64,000 nucleotides of DNA from Marivirga arenosa (GTDB taxonomy: Bacteria; Bacteroidota; Bacteroidia; Cytophagales; Cyclobacteriaceae): NCBI RefSeq assembly GCF_030503895.2, contig NZ_CP129970.2:3085001-3149000 (forward strand), given 5' to 3'. Position numbers and translations under genes: made by a program. Positions 46,673 to 55,471 of the stretch are shown one piece after another. How positions within the stretch are numbered: position 1 is the stretch's first letter; each line of letters begins with the position of its first letter. Under the pieces are notes generated by a model. The model was not told the DNA's origin, did not search any database, and worked only from the letters and a program-made list of their open reading frames with translations.

Positions 46673-46680
46673 CAAAGGTA
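46673..46680 (-). promoter_or_regulatory. -7 box of the cystathionine beta-synthase gene
   Basis: TACCTTTG on the minus strand, 19 bp before ATG 46653. It fixes the start codon choice. Confidence 0.6.
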
Positions 46681-46744
46681 GTTATTTAAAATCATCAGTG
46701 AAATGTGACGTATGTAATATTCATAATCTTTTAGAAAGAACAGT

Positions 46745-46772
46745 CACTACAATAGTGGCGTTATTTGTAGTG
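46745..46772. promoter_or_regulatory. inverted repeat before the first small paralogue
   Basis: CACTACAA (46745-46752) and TTGTAGTG (46765-46772), perfect 8-bp arms around 12 nt, 18 bp before the start at 46791. Operator or leader hairpin. Confidence 0.4.
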
Positions 46773-46790
46773 TAATTAAAATTTAAAGCT

Positions 46791-47093
46791 ATGGAAAACC
46801 TTAATCCACAAATCCTAATGAAGATAAATGAATTGTCTGATTATGGATACAATAATAATTTTCAATTTGAGAATGGTGAACTAGTGTTAAGAAAGGAAGA
46901 AGATGATTCTAAGATTGAAAAACACTATGTTGCAGAGCAAGTGTCGGTAGAAGCTGAATATTTATATGAGGATAATGGTTCCGCTGTTATAACTTTTATG
47001 ACTAATGACGGTGAACTAGGCTATGCAATTGATACCATGAATTCTACTGGTGAGTTTCCATTAATCAATTACTTCGAAGCATTAGAAGACTAA
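46791..47093 (+). CDS. small acidic protein, paralogue of the next gene
   Basis: 100 residues, no signal peptide, acidic. ELSDYGYNNNFQFENGELVLRKEE, then AEQVSVEAEYLYEDNGSAVITFMTNDGELGYAIDTMN. It aligns in layout with the 96-residue product of the next gene (K/S-x-G-[YF]-x-x-[ND]-F-x-[FL]-E-N-G-x-L at the start, a strand ending GxxGxxxD near the end), 57 bp downstream on the same strand. Unknown function; the pair looks like an old tandem duplication. Confidence 0.75.
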   Translation: MENLNPQILMKINELSDYGYNNNFQFENGELVLRKEEDDSKIEKHYVAEQVSVEAEYLYEDNGSAVITFMTNDGELGYAIDTMNSTGEFPLINYFEALED

Positions 47094-47150
47094 TTTGTTT
47101 AACATTCATGGTTTTTACTCGTTGAATACATAAACACTAAAAAATATTTT

Positions 47151-47441
47151 ATGGATTCAATGAATACAATAAAAGAAAAAATAGAAGAATTAAAAGGAAA
47201 AGGTTTTTCTGAAGATTTCTTTTTTGAGAATGGTAAGCTGAATACAGAAAATGATTCATTTGATAAAAATGAAATCCAAGATATCAAAGAATATAGGTTC
47301 GAAGGAAAGTCAAATCCCGATGATTTATCAATCTTGTATCAAATACAAACTAAATCAGGAGTTAAAGGAACTATAGCTGATGGATTTGGGCCAAGTGCAA
47401 ACCAAGAACTTACAGAATTTATACTAGGGGCAGAATCTTAA
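47151..47441 (+). CDS. small conserved protein of the family often mislabelled phosphoribosylpyrophosphate synthetase
   Basis: 96 residues. KEKIEELKGKGFSEDFFFENGKL, then IQDIKEYRFEGKSNPDDLSI and YQIQTKSGVKGTIADGFG match, from memory, a ~100-residue Bacteroidota family with the core YRFEGxSNPDD and SGVKGxxxDxxG. Databases sometimes call it phosphoribosylpyrophosphate synthetase, but it is far too short and has no PRPP-binding loop. Function unknown. Its stop overlaps the opposite pyrB gene by 4 bp, and a terminator covers both ends. Confidence 0.8.
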   Translation: MDSMNTIKEKIEELKGKGFSEDFFFENGKLNTENDSFDKNEIQDIKEYRFEGKSNPDDLSILYQIQTKSGVKGTIADGFGPSANQELTEFILGAES

Positions 47442-47454
47442 TTCTGCCTTTTTT
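47429..47454 (+). terminator. terminator embedded in overlapping gene ends
   Basis: GGCAGAAT (47429-47436) and ATTCTGCC (47441-47448) followed by six T. It covers the stop of the small gene and the last codons of pyrB on the other strand. Confidence 0.85.
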
Positions 47455-48367
47455 GTGCTAAAAGGTATAGTACAGCCATTCTTATCGCTACCCCATTTTC
47501 AACCTGATTTAGAATAATTGATTGATCAGAGTCAGCAACATCACTACTAATTTCAACACCTCTGTTTATGGGGCCAGGGTGCATTACAATAATTTCTTTT
47601 TGAAGGCTATCCAATAATTTTTTATTAAGTCCATAATAAAGAGAGTATTCTCTTAATGATGGGAAGTATTTAAGTTGTTGCCTTTCCAATTGTATTCTTA
47701 GCATGTTGGCAACATCACACCATTCTAAGGCTTCTTTAATATCCCAACTTATTTTAACACCTAAATCACCAATATATTTTGGGATTAAGGTGGCTGGACC
47801 ACAAACCATTACTTCTGCACCTAGTTTTTTCAGGGCGTAAATGTTTGATAATGCTACTCTTGAGTGTAATATGTCTCCAATAATTGCCACTTTTTTACCT
47901 TGTAAATCAGTTATCTTTTCTCGAATTGAATAGGTGTCTAAAAGAGCTTGAGTTGGATGCTCATGTGTACCATCTCCAGCATTTACAATATTTGCTTCAA
48001 TATTTTTAGATAAAAAATGAGCAGCTCCTGGGCTAGAATGTCTCATTACTACCATATCAACTTTCATTGAAAGTATATTATTCACTGTATCTAACAGCGT
48101 TTCTCCTTTTTTTACTGAACTATTAGAGGAAGAAAAATTCACAACATCAGCAGAAAGTCTTTTTTCTGCTAATTCAAATGATAGTTTAGTTCGAGTTGAG
48201 TTTTCAAAGAAAATATTGGCAATCGTGATGTCGCGCAAAGAAGGTACTTTTTTGATTGGTCGATTAATAACATCTTTAAAATGGTCGGCAGTTTGAAAAA
48301 TTAATTGAATATCTTCAGTAGTTAAATCTTTGATACCCAATAAATGATTAACACTTAAATTTGTCAT
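47438..48367 (-). CDS. pyrB: aspartate carbamoyltransferase catalytic subunit PyrB
   Basis: 309 residues. Makes carbamoyl-aspartate in de novo pyrimidine synthesis. FFENSTRTKLSFE (carbamoyl-phosphate STRT), RHSSPGAAH, NAGDGTHEHPTQALLD and the C-terminal MHPGPINRGVEI are all present. Starts 2 bp after pyrR, so they are co-transcribed. No pyrI in the window. The C-terminal codons overlap a terminator of the opposite gene. Confidence 0.97.
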   Translation of the reverse strand: MTNLSVNHLLGIKDLTTEDIQLIFQTADHFKDVINRPIKKVPSLRDITIANIFFENSTRTKLSFELAEKRLSADVVNFSSSNSSVKKGETLLDTVNNILSMKVDMVVMRHSSPGAAHFLSKNIEANIVNAGDGTHEHPTQALLDTYSIREKITDLQGKKVAIIGDILHSRVALSNIYALKKLGAEVMVCGPATLIPKYIGDLGVKISWDIKEALEWCDVANMLRIQLERQQLKYFPSLREYSLYYGLNKKLLDSLQKEIIVMHPGPINRGVEISSDVADSDQSIILNQVENGVAIRMAVLYLLAQKRQN

Positions 48368-48369
48368 TT

Positions 48370-48912
48370 TTATTCGTTTGTCACTAACCAGATTTTATCA
48401 CTTTCTGCACCTTGATCCGTCCATTCAACCAATACCTTTTGGGTCTTAATAGTATTAACACCTCTTCCTACATAATCAGGTTGTATGGGTAAGTCTCGAG
48501 TATACTTTCTATCAATAAAAGTAAGAAGCTCAACTAATTTAGGTCTGCCAAACGCAATCATAGCATCTAGAGCAGCTCTTACAGTTCTCCCAGTGAACAG
48601 TACATCATCAATTAACACAACTTTTTTATCCTCTATTATAAAAGGAATTTTAGTCGCATTTGCTTTAATTGGAGTTTCTCTTCTCCTGAAATCATCACGA
48701 TAGAAAGTAGTGTCTAGAAGTCCTAAAGGTAATTCTTTATTAAGCCTTTCTTTTAAGCGCTTTTGAATTCTATGAGCTAAAAAAACTCCTCTTGGTTGTA
48801 GGCCTATTAAAACTGTGTTTTCAAAATCTTTGTGATTTTCAATTAATTCTTCTACTAACCTATTAATGGTGATTTGAAGAAGGTCGGTATCTAAAATTAG
48901 GCGTTTTTCCAT
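48370..48912 (-). CDS. pyrR: PyrR bifunctional regulator / uracil phosphoribosyltransferase
   Basis: 180 residues, type I phosphoribosyltransferase fold with the PRPP loop VVLIDDVLFTGRTVRAALDA and LIGLQPRGVFLAHRI. In Bacillus PyrR binds pyr mRNA leaders. Here the -7 box ends about 10 bp before the ATG, leaving only a few nt of leader, so a classical attenuator in front of pyrR is excluded; it may act elsewhere or only as an enzyme. Confidence 0.95.
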   Translation of the reverse strand: MEKRLILDTDLLQITINRLVEELIENHKDFENTVLIGLQPRGVFLAHRIQKRLKERLNKELPLGLLDTTFYRDDFRRRETPIKANATKIPFIIEDKKVVLIDDVLFTGRTVRAALDAMIAFGRPKLVELLTFIDRKYTRDLPIQPDYVGRGVNTIKTQKVLVEWTDQGAESDKIWLVTNE

Positions 48913-48922
48913 TGTGCACTGG

Positions 48923-48930
48923 CAAAGATA
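48923..48930 (-). promoter_or_regulatory. -7 box of pyrR-pyrB
   Basis: TATCTTTG on the minus strand, 10 bp before the pyrR ATG; a nearly leaderless transcript. Confidence 0.5.
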
Positions 48931-48943
48931 ATAAAACAGTAAT

Positions 48944-50473
48944 TTATTCGACCACGATTTTATTGATAAAAAATACTTTTCTATTCAACTTGATGTTTTG
49001 ATCTCTAAGGTTTTTAACCTTATTTACTCCAAAAGCATAAAAGTTATTACCGTACCACTGTTTAAGCCCTTCTAATTCTTCATCACTACTTTTCATTTCA
49101 TCATTCTCATACATCAATTTCAAGCTTTCTGTAAATTTACCCTCTACAATTTCGCTGCCTTTGATAACTTTAATTTTCAATTCCTGGTTATATAAATAAA
49201 GCATTACAATTTCATTATCTAAGAATGCAAGATGAACGTGTTCTTCAAGTTGAAAGCTTTTCAAATCATTAATTTCAAAGCTATTATCCCATATTAAATT
49301 ACCATCATCATCAAATGCAATGATAACTGCATGCGTATATTTGTAGCCATCAAAAACCTGAGTGGATCCCCTATTGAGAAAAGGGTCATAACTGTAGGCT
49401 GTATATCCATATCCATAGGATCTATTTGAATAGGTGGGGAAATATGCCTCACCAATTAAAATATTCTGATCCTCCTGTTTTACTATGTCTTGAACATATA
49501 GTCTATAACTAAACTTTAGTTTTTTACCTTTAATTTTTTTGCGAGCTATTCTTTTTAATACGCGATTCTTTCTTTTTTCTTTCATGTAGTTAAAGAAATT
49601 GTCAAGATTTCCGTAATTATAGTATCGGATTTGTTTCTCCTGTTCTCTCTCTAAATCTGCAATGAATATACCTCTGGAGGTTTCAGTTCTTCTTTTAATA
49701 GAGTAAGTTCCAGCAAGTAAATTTCCACCTTCACTACTATTCACAATACGTCCATCGGTTAAACTGAGGTTGTCTTTTGCTTCTAATGTTCTTGTAAATT
49801 CAGGTTCTCCAAATGTATTAAATGCTCTTATTGTAATACCATATCTTTTATTCATCAAGCGATCTGATGTAATTACTCTTATGAAATCATCATTGGTGCT
49901 AGTAACCAATTGAAGAAGAGTGCTTCTATCGCTATAAAAGCCTGGAAGTACAATTCCTTTTTCAGCTGTAAAATTGTACAACATCACCACGGTTCTCATA
50001 TTAACATTTCCACCAAAGATTACCGCATCATTTTTTATTTCAAATTCGGTTAATCTGATCGGAACAACATTATTATATAGGTAGGATTTAAATTCATTAT
50101 CATATTTCGCTGAAAAAGTGACAAATAATAGATCTTTAGCATATTCAAGACCTTCTTGGAAAAGCATTACAAATCTATCTTTATCGTAGCTGTAGCCTTT
50201 AAAAGAAAACTTTTTATCAATCAATACTTCCTGTCTGTTGATTTCTATAAGATTGGTGTCAAGCCTTATAATTTCCCATACATTTTCATTTTTAGTTTCA
50301 TTTTCTTCTAATTCTTTAAAAAGAAATAGTCCTTTTTCTTTTGCTGAAACAATGTAATAGTCATCATTAAGGTCATCTATTTCAATCTCATAACGAGTAG
50401 GTTGAGAGACTTGTCCAATAGCAAAATAACTACTAAGAATTAATAAAAGACTAAGCGAAAAATATAATTTCAT
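48944..50473 (-). CDS. secreted protein of unknown function
   Basis: 509 residues, which I do not recognise. Signal peptide (MKLYFSLSLLLILSSYFAIGQ). The mature protein is a long chain of beta-strand-like segments (IIRLDTNLIEINRQEV, RVITSDRLMNKRYGITIRAFN, HAVIIAFDDDGNLIWDNSFEI), which suggests a beta-propeller. A lysine/arginine-rich stretch (KEKRKNRVLKRIARKKIKG) and a tyrosine-rich insert (YSNRSYGYGYTAYSYDP) stand out. Upstream of pyrR on the same strand, but pyrR has its own promoter. Confidence 0.75.
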   Translation of the reverse strand: MKLYFSLSLLLILSSYFAIGQVSQPTRYEIEIDDLNDDYYIVSAKEKGLFLFKELEENETKNENVWEIIRLDTNLIEINRQEVLIDKKFSFKGYSYDKDRFVMLFQEGLEYAKDLLFVTFSAKYDNEFKSYLYNNVVPIRLTEFEIKNDAVIFGGNVNMRTVVMLYNFTAEKGIVLPGFYSDRSTLLQLVTSTNDDFIRVITSDRLMNKRYGITIRAFNTFGEPEFTRTLEAKDNLSLTDGRIVNSSEGGNLLAGTYSIKRRTETSRGIFIADLEREQEKQIRYYNYGNLDNFFNYMKEKRKNRVLKRIARKKIKGKKLKFSYRLYVQDIVKQEDQNILIGEAYFPTYSNRSYGYGYTAYSYDPFLNRGSTQVFDGYKYTHAVIIAFDDDGNLIWDNSFEINDLKSFQLEEHVHLAFLDNEIVMLYLYNQELKIKVIKGSEIVEGKFTESLKLMYENDEMKSSDEELEGLKQWYGNNFYAFGVNKVKNLRDQNIKLNRKVFFINKIVVE

Positions 50474-50599
50474 AAATAATAGATTATAAAATCAGCATTG
50501 ATAACATTCGATTATTTGATTTGTTAGACATTAAAATTATAGAAACAATCCATTATCAAACCCAATATATCCTTTAATTTTACAAAAAATCAATAAGCT

Positions 50600-52312
50600 T
50601 TGGAAAATAAACAAATAATAAAAGTTTTAAAAAATACTGCCAAGCTCATGGAGCTGCATGGTGAAAATGATTTTAAAATTAAAAGCTATCAGTCTGCTAT
50701 CAATAGCCTAGAACGGTTTGATAATAGGCTCTCTGATTTAAGTGAAAATGAGCTGCAAAAAATTGATGGTGTAGGTAAAAGTTTAGCACAATCTATTTTT
50801 GAAATAAGTGCAAAGGGTACTCTGCATCAGTTTGAAGTATTGCATGATAAAACTCCTGCCGGAATTATAGAAATGATGCAACTCAGCGGATTTGGTCCCA
50901 AGAAAATTAAATTAATTTGGGAAAAACTTGGGGTAGATAATCTTGAAGATTTAAAATTAGCTTGTGAAGAAAATAAAGTAGCAGCTTTAAAAGGCTTTGG
51001 AGCTAAAACGCAAACAAAATTATTAGAAGCAATTGAATTTAAATTAAGTTGGAGAGGATATCTTCATTTTAGAGAGGCAGAAAAGTTAGCAGCAGAAATA
51101 ATTAAAGAACTAAAAGAGATTGAGGGAGTCAAAAAGATATCCATTACGGGTGATTTAAGGCGAAAAATAGAAGTAATTAATACCACTGAATTACTAGTAG
51201 CGGCAGAAAATAAAGCTAAGGTAATTCAATATATTATGAAGGCTGATTCCTTAGAATTAGATAAAAAGAATTCTGGCCCAATGAGTTTGAAATTTATTCA
51301 TTCAGCACTTAATGCATCCTATAAAATCATTTTTACCACTGAGGAAGATTTTGTAAATGAATTATTTAAAACTACTGCTAATCCACAACATTTAAGCTTA
51401 GAGCTTCATAATAAAAGTACGTTTAATGAGCTTTTAAAAGAAAAAAAATATTCTTCGGAAGAAGCAATTTATAAGGCCGCTGATTGGCCTTATGTTGAAC
51501 CAGAGTTAAGAGAAGGATTGTGGGAAATTAATTGGGCTCAAAATGATAAACTTCCAAAGCTTATTGAGATGGATGATCTTAAAGGAATATTACATAATCA
51601 CAGCACATACAGTGATGGTAAAAATACTTTAAGAGAGATGGCAGAATACTGTAAGGAATTAGGCTATGAATATTTAGGAATTAGCGATCATAGTAAAACT
51701 GCTGCATATGCGAATGGGCTACAGGAATTTAGAATTAAGAAGCAGCATGAGGAAATTGAGCAACTGAATAAAGAATTAGCACCATTTAAGATTTTTAAAG
51801 GAATTGAATCAGACATACTCAATGATGGTTCCTTAGATTATGCAGATGATGTTTTGGATAGTTTTGATTTTGTAGTTTCATCTATTCATTCTCCTCTCAA
51901 TATGGATGAAAAGACTGCGACCAATAGACTAATTACTGCTATTTCAAATCCATACACCACTATATTAGGTCATCCGACCGGTAGGTTACTATTGCAAAGA
52001 AAAGGATATCCCATTAATCATAAGGCAGTGATAGATGCTTGTGCTGAGTTTAATGTGGTAATTGAAATAAATGCTCATCCATGGAGGTTGGATTTAGATT
52101 GGAGACATGTTAGATATGCTTTAGATAAAGGAGTTAAGATTTCAATAAATCCTGATGCCCACGAAACAATAGGATACCACGATATGTATTATGGTCTGTG
52201 TGTTGGTAGAAAAGCAGGACTTACTGCTGAAGAAACCTTAAACACTATGAATAGGGATGAGATTTCTCAGTATTTCATAAATCGTAAAAAGTCTGCACTC
52301 TCAAAATCATAA
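50600..52312 (+). CDS. PolX-like protein with PHP phosphoesterase; polymerase site degenerate
   Basis: 570 residues from TTG 50600. Residues 1-150 hold the HhH DNA-binding part (HGENDFKIKSYQSA, KIDGVGKSLAQSI, LSGFGPKKI). The polymerase palm should read GSxRRxxxxxGDIDxL; here residues 184-200 read GDLRRKIEVINTTELLV, so both catalytic aspartates are Thr195 and Glu197, and the third acidic site also appears lost (NASYKIIF). The PHP domain is intact: LHNHSTYSDG (331-340), ISDHSK, GIESDIL, SSIHSP, GHPTGR and INPDAH. Probably a DNA-end nuclease or phosphatase rather than a polymerase. Confidence 0.9.
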   Translation: MENKQIIKVLKNTAKLMELHGENDFKIKSYQSAINSLERFDNRLSDLSENELQKIDGVGKSLAQSIFEISAKGTLHQFEVLHDKTPAGIIEMMQLSGFGPKKIKLIWEKLGVDNLEDLKLACEENKVAALKGFGAKTQTKLLEAIEFKLSWRGYLHFREAEKLAAEIIKELKEIEGVKKISITGDLRRKIEVINTTELLVAAENKAKVIQYIMKADSLELDKKNSGPMSLKFIHSALNASYKIIFTTEEDFVNELFKTTANPQHLSLELHNKSTFNELLKEKKYSSEEAIYKAADWPYVEPELREGLWEINWAQNDKLPKLIEMDDLKGILHNHSTYSDGKNTLREMAEYCKELGYEYLGISDHSKTAAYANGLQEFRIKKQHEEIEQLNKELAPFKIFKGIESDILNDGSLDYADDVLDSFDFVVSSIHSPLNMDEKTATNRLITAISNPYTTILGHPTGRLLLQRKGYPINHKAVIDACAEFNVVIEINAHPWRLDLDWRHVRYALDKGVKISINPDAHETIGYHDMYYGLCVGRKAGLTAEETLNTMNRDEISQYFINRKKSALSKS

Positions 52313-52314
52313 AC

Positions 52315-53334
52315 TTGAAAAAGCTTAATAAAGTACTTATACTTCGATTCTCTTCAATAGGTGATATTGTTTTGACTACGCCTGTTATTCGAGCAATCAA
52401 ACTCCAATTAGATGATGTGGAGGTTCATTATGCTACTAAAAGAGCATATGCTAATATTCTGGAAAATAACCACTATGTAGATAAAGTTCATGTTTTAGAA
52501 GATAAACTTGATGATTTAATTCAAGATTTGAAGGCTGAAAACTATGACTATATAGTGGATTTGCATAATAATTTAAGAAGCAGAATTATCAAACTTAGGC
52601 TGAATAAGCCATCGAAATCCTTTCAAAAGTTAAATTTTGAAAAATGGCTGATGGTAAATTTGAAGGTGGATAAGCTGCCTAATAAGCATATTGTTGACCG
52701 TTATATGGAGGCCGCATCCGAACTAGGTGTTAAAAAAGATCAGTTCGGTTTAGACTATTTTATTCCTGAAAAGGATGAGATTGAAAAAGAATGGCTTCCT
52801 GAATCTCATCAAAAAGAATATGTGGCTTATGTTATTGGAGCCCAGCATAACACTAAAAAACTGCCATTTAAGAGAATGGTTGAATTATGCGATAAAATAA
52901 ATAAACCTATAGTATTAGTAGGAGGACCAGATGATGCTAAAATGGGTGAAAGAGTTGAAGATTTTTTCAAGAAAACTGATTTATCTGAACCCTATGAAGA
53001 GAAACTCACGGAATTGGGTAAAAAAGCAAAAGTATTTAATGCTTGTGGAAAGTTCAATTTAAATCAATCAGCTTCCATTGTGAAAGGAGCAACTTATGTT
53101 TTTACACATGATACAGGTCTAATGCATATTGCGGCTGCTTTTAAAAAGAACATATTTTGCATTTGGGGGAATACAATTCCAATGTTTGGAATGTATCCAT
53201 ACAAAACGAAATTTACAATACTGGAGAATAATAAGGTGAATTGTAGACCATGCTCAAAAATTGGATATCAGAAATGCCCTAAAGGACATTTTAATTGTAT
53301 GAATAAAATAGTTTTTGATTTTTGGTTACCTTAA
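52315..53334 (+). CDS. glycosyltransferase family 9 (heptosyltransferase-like)
   Basis: 339 residues from TTG 52315, 2 bp after the PolX-like gene. VLILRFSSIGDIVLTTPVIRAI at the N-terminus, a Rossmann pair, VLVGGPDDAKMGE, and the donor-site FTHDTGLMHIAAAF plus IFCIWGNT. Such enzymes add heptose or related sugars to lipopolysaccharide core at the inner membrane. The Cys-rich end (CRPCSKIGYQKCPKGHFNC) is common in the family. Ends 3 bp from the converging yraN gene. Confidence 0.9.
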   Translation: MKKLNKVLILRFSSIGDIVLTTPVIRAIKLQLDDVEVHYATKRAYANILENNHYVDKVHVLEDKLDDLIQDLKAENYDYIVDLHNNLRSRIIKLRLNKPSKSFQKLNFEKWLMVNLKVDKLPNKHIVDRYMEAASELGVKKDQFGLDYFIPEKDEIEKEWLPESHQKEYVAYVIGAQHNTKKLPFKRMVELCDKINKPIVLVGGPDDAKMGERVEDFFKKTDLSEPYEEKLTELGKKAKVFNACGKFNLNQSASIVKGATYVFTHDTGLMHIAAAFKKNIFCIWGNTIPMFGMYPYKTKFTILENNKVNCRPCSKIGYQKCPKGHFNCMNKIVFDFWLP

Positions 53335-53336
53335 TA

Positions 53337-53684
53337 CTAATAGAAAGCATCTTCGATGTGAAGATATTCTGACGGCTTTTTTAAGTTTATACTTAGAATA
53401 TCAAACCTAATGTCTTTTTGCCAATTAATTGCATGTATATAATCTTCAGCGGCCTCCATTACTTTATCAACTTTTGCTTGATTAACGCGTTCTTCTGGAA
53501 ATCCATGTTGAAAGGAATGCAATGATTTTACTTCAATAAAAACTAATAAATTATGATGTAAAGCAATAATATCAATTTCAGATCTTTTATATCTGTAATT
53601 ACGTTCTAAGATTTCATAATCTTTTGATTGGAGAATTTTTATCGCTAAATCTTCTCCTAAATCGCCTATTTTTTTGTTATTCAC
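53337..53684 (-). CDS. YraN family (UPF0102) nuclease-like protein
   Basis: 115 residues. GDLGEDLAIKIL, then ILERNYRYKRSEIDIIA and LLVFIEVKSL: the D..ExK restriction-endonuclease-like core of UPF0102. QAKVDKVMEAAEDYI follows. Cellular role unknown; suspected nuclease fold. Convergent with the glycosyltransferase gene with almost no gap. Confidence 0.92.
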   Translation of the reverse strand: MNNKKIGDLGEDLAIKILQSKDYEILERNYRYKRSEIDIIALHHNLLVFIEVKSLHSFQHGFPEERVNQAKVDKVMEAAEDYIHAINWQKDIRFDILSINLKKPSEYLHIEDAFY

Positions 53685-53706
53685 GCTTCAGGTATAATTC
53701 AAGTAT

Positions 53707-53714
53707 TATATTTG
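53707..53714 (+). promoter_or_regulatory. -7 box of the PGI/PMI-lipB operon
   Basis: TATATTTG, 29 bp before the GTG start at 53744. Confidence 0.5.
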
Positions 53715-53743
53715 TGAGCTAAAATATTGAATTAAAATTTACT

Positions 53744-54739
53744 GTGATAAATTTAATAAAAACTTTTCCTAATCAACTCTCTGAAGCTCTTGAACTTACT
53801 CATCAGCTGGATGATTTGAATACTTCATTTGAAGATGTTAATCATATTGTGATCAGTGGAATGGGAGGATCAGGAATTGGTGTGCACTTGGTTAAAAGCA
53901 TAGTTGAGGATTATTGTCATGTACCCATAACACTTATTCAAGGTTATAGATTGCCAAAATGGGTTAATGATAGCACACTTTTTATTGCATGCTCTTATAG
54001 TGGAAATACTGAAGAGACTTTGACTTTATTGGAACTTGCAAAAAAGGTGACAAAAAATATTTTCACGATTACAACTGGTGGTAAGTTGAAAGCAATTTCT
54101 GATCAGAATGCTTATCCACAATATAATTTTTCAGGAGAAGCTGAATGTCCGCGAGCAGGTCTTGCGTTCCCTTCAGTAGCGATGCTCAGTCTGATATCAA
54201 AACTTGGATTTTGTCCTGGTTTGAATATTAAAGATGAAATTCAAAAGACTTCTGAATTTTTACAAAATGAACAGGAGGCTATTATTGATTTAGCCAAAAA
54301 ATATTCAAAAGCTATTTCAAATCATTTTACATTCTTGTATGGTGATCAAATATTTTACCCAGCATTATTAAGGTTTCAGCAGCAACTTGCTGAAAACAGT
54401 AAACAAGTATCTCATTTAAATGTCTTCCCTGAACTTAACCACAATGAATTGGTAGGTTGGGAAAATCCAAAGCATCATATTTCAAATTCTAAAGTAATTA
54501 TTCTTCGTTCAGATTTAGATCATGAACGAAATAAGTTAAGGATGAATATAAGCAAGTCTATTTTAGCAGAAAAGACTGAAGTAATAGAATTAATGGCTTT
54601 AGGCGAAACCTTTACTCAGCAGGTTTATTATTTAATTCACCTTGCAGATTGGATTAGTTTTTGTTTAGCAGAGGAAAACCATGTTGATCCGTTTCCTGTT
54701 GAGAAAATAAATTATCTGAAAAATAAACTGGCTCATTAA
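53744..54739 (+). CDS. bifunctional phosphoglucose/phosphomannose isomerase
   Basis: 331 residues from GTG 53744. SIS-fold isomerase that interconverts fructose-6-P with glucose-6-P or mannose-6-P. HIVISGMGGSGIGVHLV, FIACSYSGNTEETL (sugar-phosphate loop), GLAFPSVAMLSL and the ELNHNELVGW with catalytic Glu/His are typical of the archaeal-type PGI/PMI found in Bacteroidota. LipB follows after 3 bp. Confidence 0.9.
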   Translation: MINLIKTFPNQLSEALELTHQLDDLNTSFEDVNHIVISGMGGSGIGVHLVKSIVEDYCHVPITLIQGYRLPKWVNDSTLFIACSYSGNTEETLTLLELAKKVTKNIFTITTGGKLKAISDQNAYPQYNFSGEAECPRAGLAFPSVAMLSLISKLGFCPGLNIKDEIQKTSEFLQNEQEAIIDLAKKYSKAISNHFTFLYGDQIFYPALLRFQQQLAENSKQVSHLNVFPELNHNELVGWENPKHHISNSKVIILRSDLDHERNKLRMNISKSILAEKTEVIELMALGETFTQQVYYLIHLADWISFCLAEENHVDPFPVEKINYLKNKLAH

Positions 54740-54742
54740 GTA

Positions 54743-55471
54743 GTGAATTACAAAATAAATAAAAATACTGAATTCCTTTCCTTAGGAATGATGGACTATA
54801 AAGAGGCTTGGGATTATCAGGAAGAGTTGTTTTTAAAAACAATTGACATAAAAACAGCTAATCGAAAGCTAACTGAAGAAGAACACGACATTACTCCAAA
54901 TTACCTAATATTTTTAGAGCATCCTCATGTTTATACGTTGGGAAAAAGTGGTTCTGAAGATCATTTGTTATTAGATAAAAAAGGCCTAAAGGAAAAGGAA
55001 GCTACTTATTATAAAATCAATAGGGGAGGTGATATAACTTATCATGGCCCTGGACAAATTGTAGGGTATCCAATTTTAGATTTAGATAATTTCTTTACTG
55101 ATATCCATAAATACCTCAGACTACTTGAAGAAGCAGTAATATTAACATTAGAAGAATACGGTATAAAATCAGGTAGAATTAAAGGTCTGACAGGCGTTTG
55201 GATTGATTTTAAGGAAGGAGCTAAAAATCCAAGAAAAATTTGTGCGCTAGGGGTGAAATCCAGTAGATGGGTAACGATGCATGGATTTGCTTTTAATGTA
55301 AATACAAATCTAGATTATTTTAACAATATTATTCCATGTGGTATAGATGATAAAGCCGTTACTTCAATGGAAGCAGAACTAGGGGAGAAGCAGGATTTTA
55401 ATGAAGTAAGCCAGAAATTAAAAAGGCATATTGCTAATTTGTTTGAGATGAAATTGATTGAGAAATCATGA
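54743..55471 (+). CDS. lipB: octanoyltransferase LipB
   Basis: 242 residues from GTG 54743. Transfers octanoyl from acyl carrier protein to lipoyl domains. RGGDITYHGPGQIVGYP, ALGVKSSRWVTMHGFAFNV with the catalytic lysine, and IIPCGI with the catalytic cysteine. Overlaps the next gene by 4 bp (ATGA). lipA is not in the window. Confidence 0.96.
   Translation: MNYKINKNTEFLSLGMMDYKEAWDYQEELFLKTIDIKTANRKLTEEEHDITPNYLIFLEHPHVYTLGKSGSEDHLLLDKKGLKEKEATYYKINRGGDITYHGPGQIVGYPILDLDNFFTDIHKYLRLLEEAVILTLEEYGIKSGRIKGLTGVWIDFKEGAKNPRKICALGVKSSRWVTMHGFAFNVNTNLDYFNNIIPCGIDDKAVTSMEAELGEKQDFNEVSQKLKRHIANLFEMKLIEKS

Noticed and set aside
46654-46695. N-terminal extension of the cystathionine beta-synthase gene
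   Set aside because: It would start upstream of the TACCTTTG box and adds residues not typical of the family.
47151-47441. Phosphoribosylpyrophosphate synthetase
   Set aside because: Only 96 residues, no PRPP-binding or catalytic loops; the name is a database habit.
50600-52312. Active family X DNA polymerase
   Set aside because: All expected catalytic aspartates are substituted.
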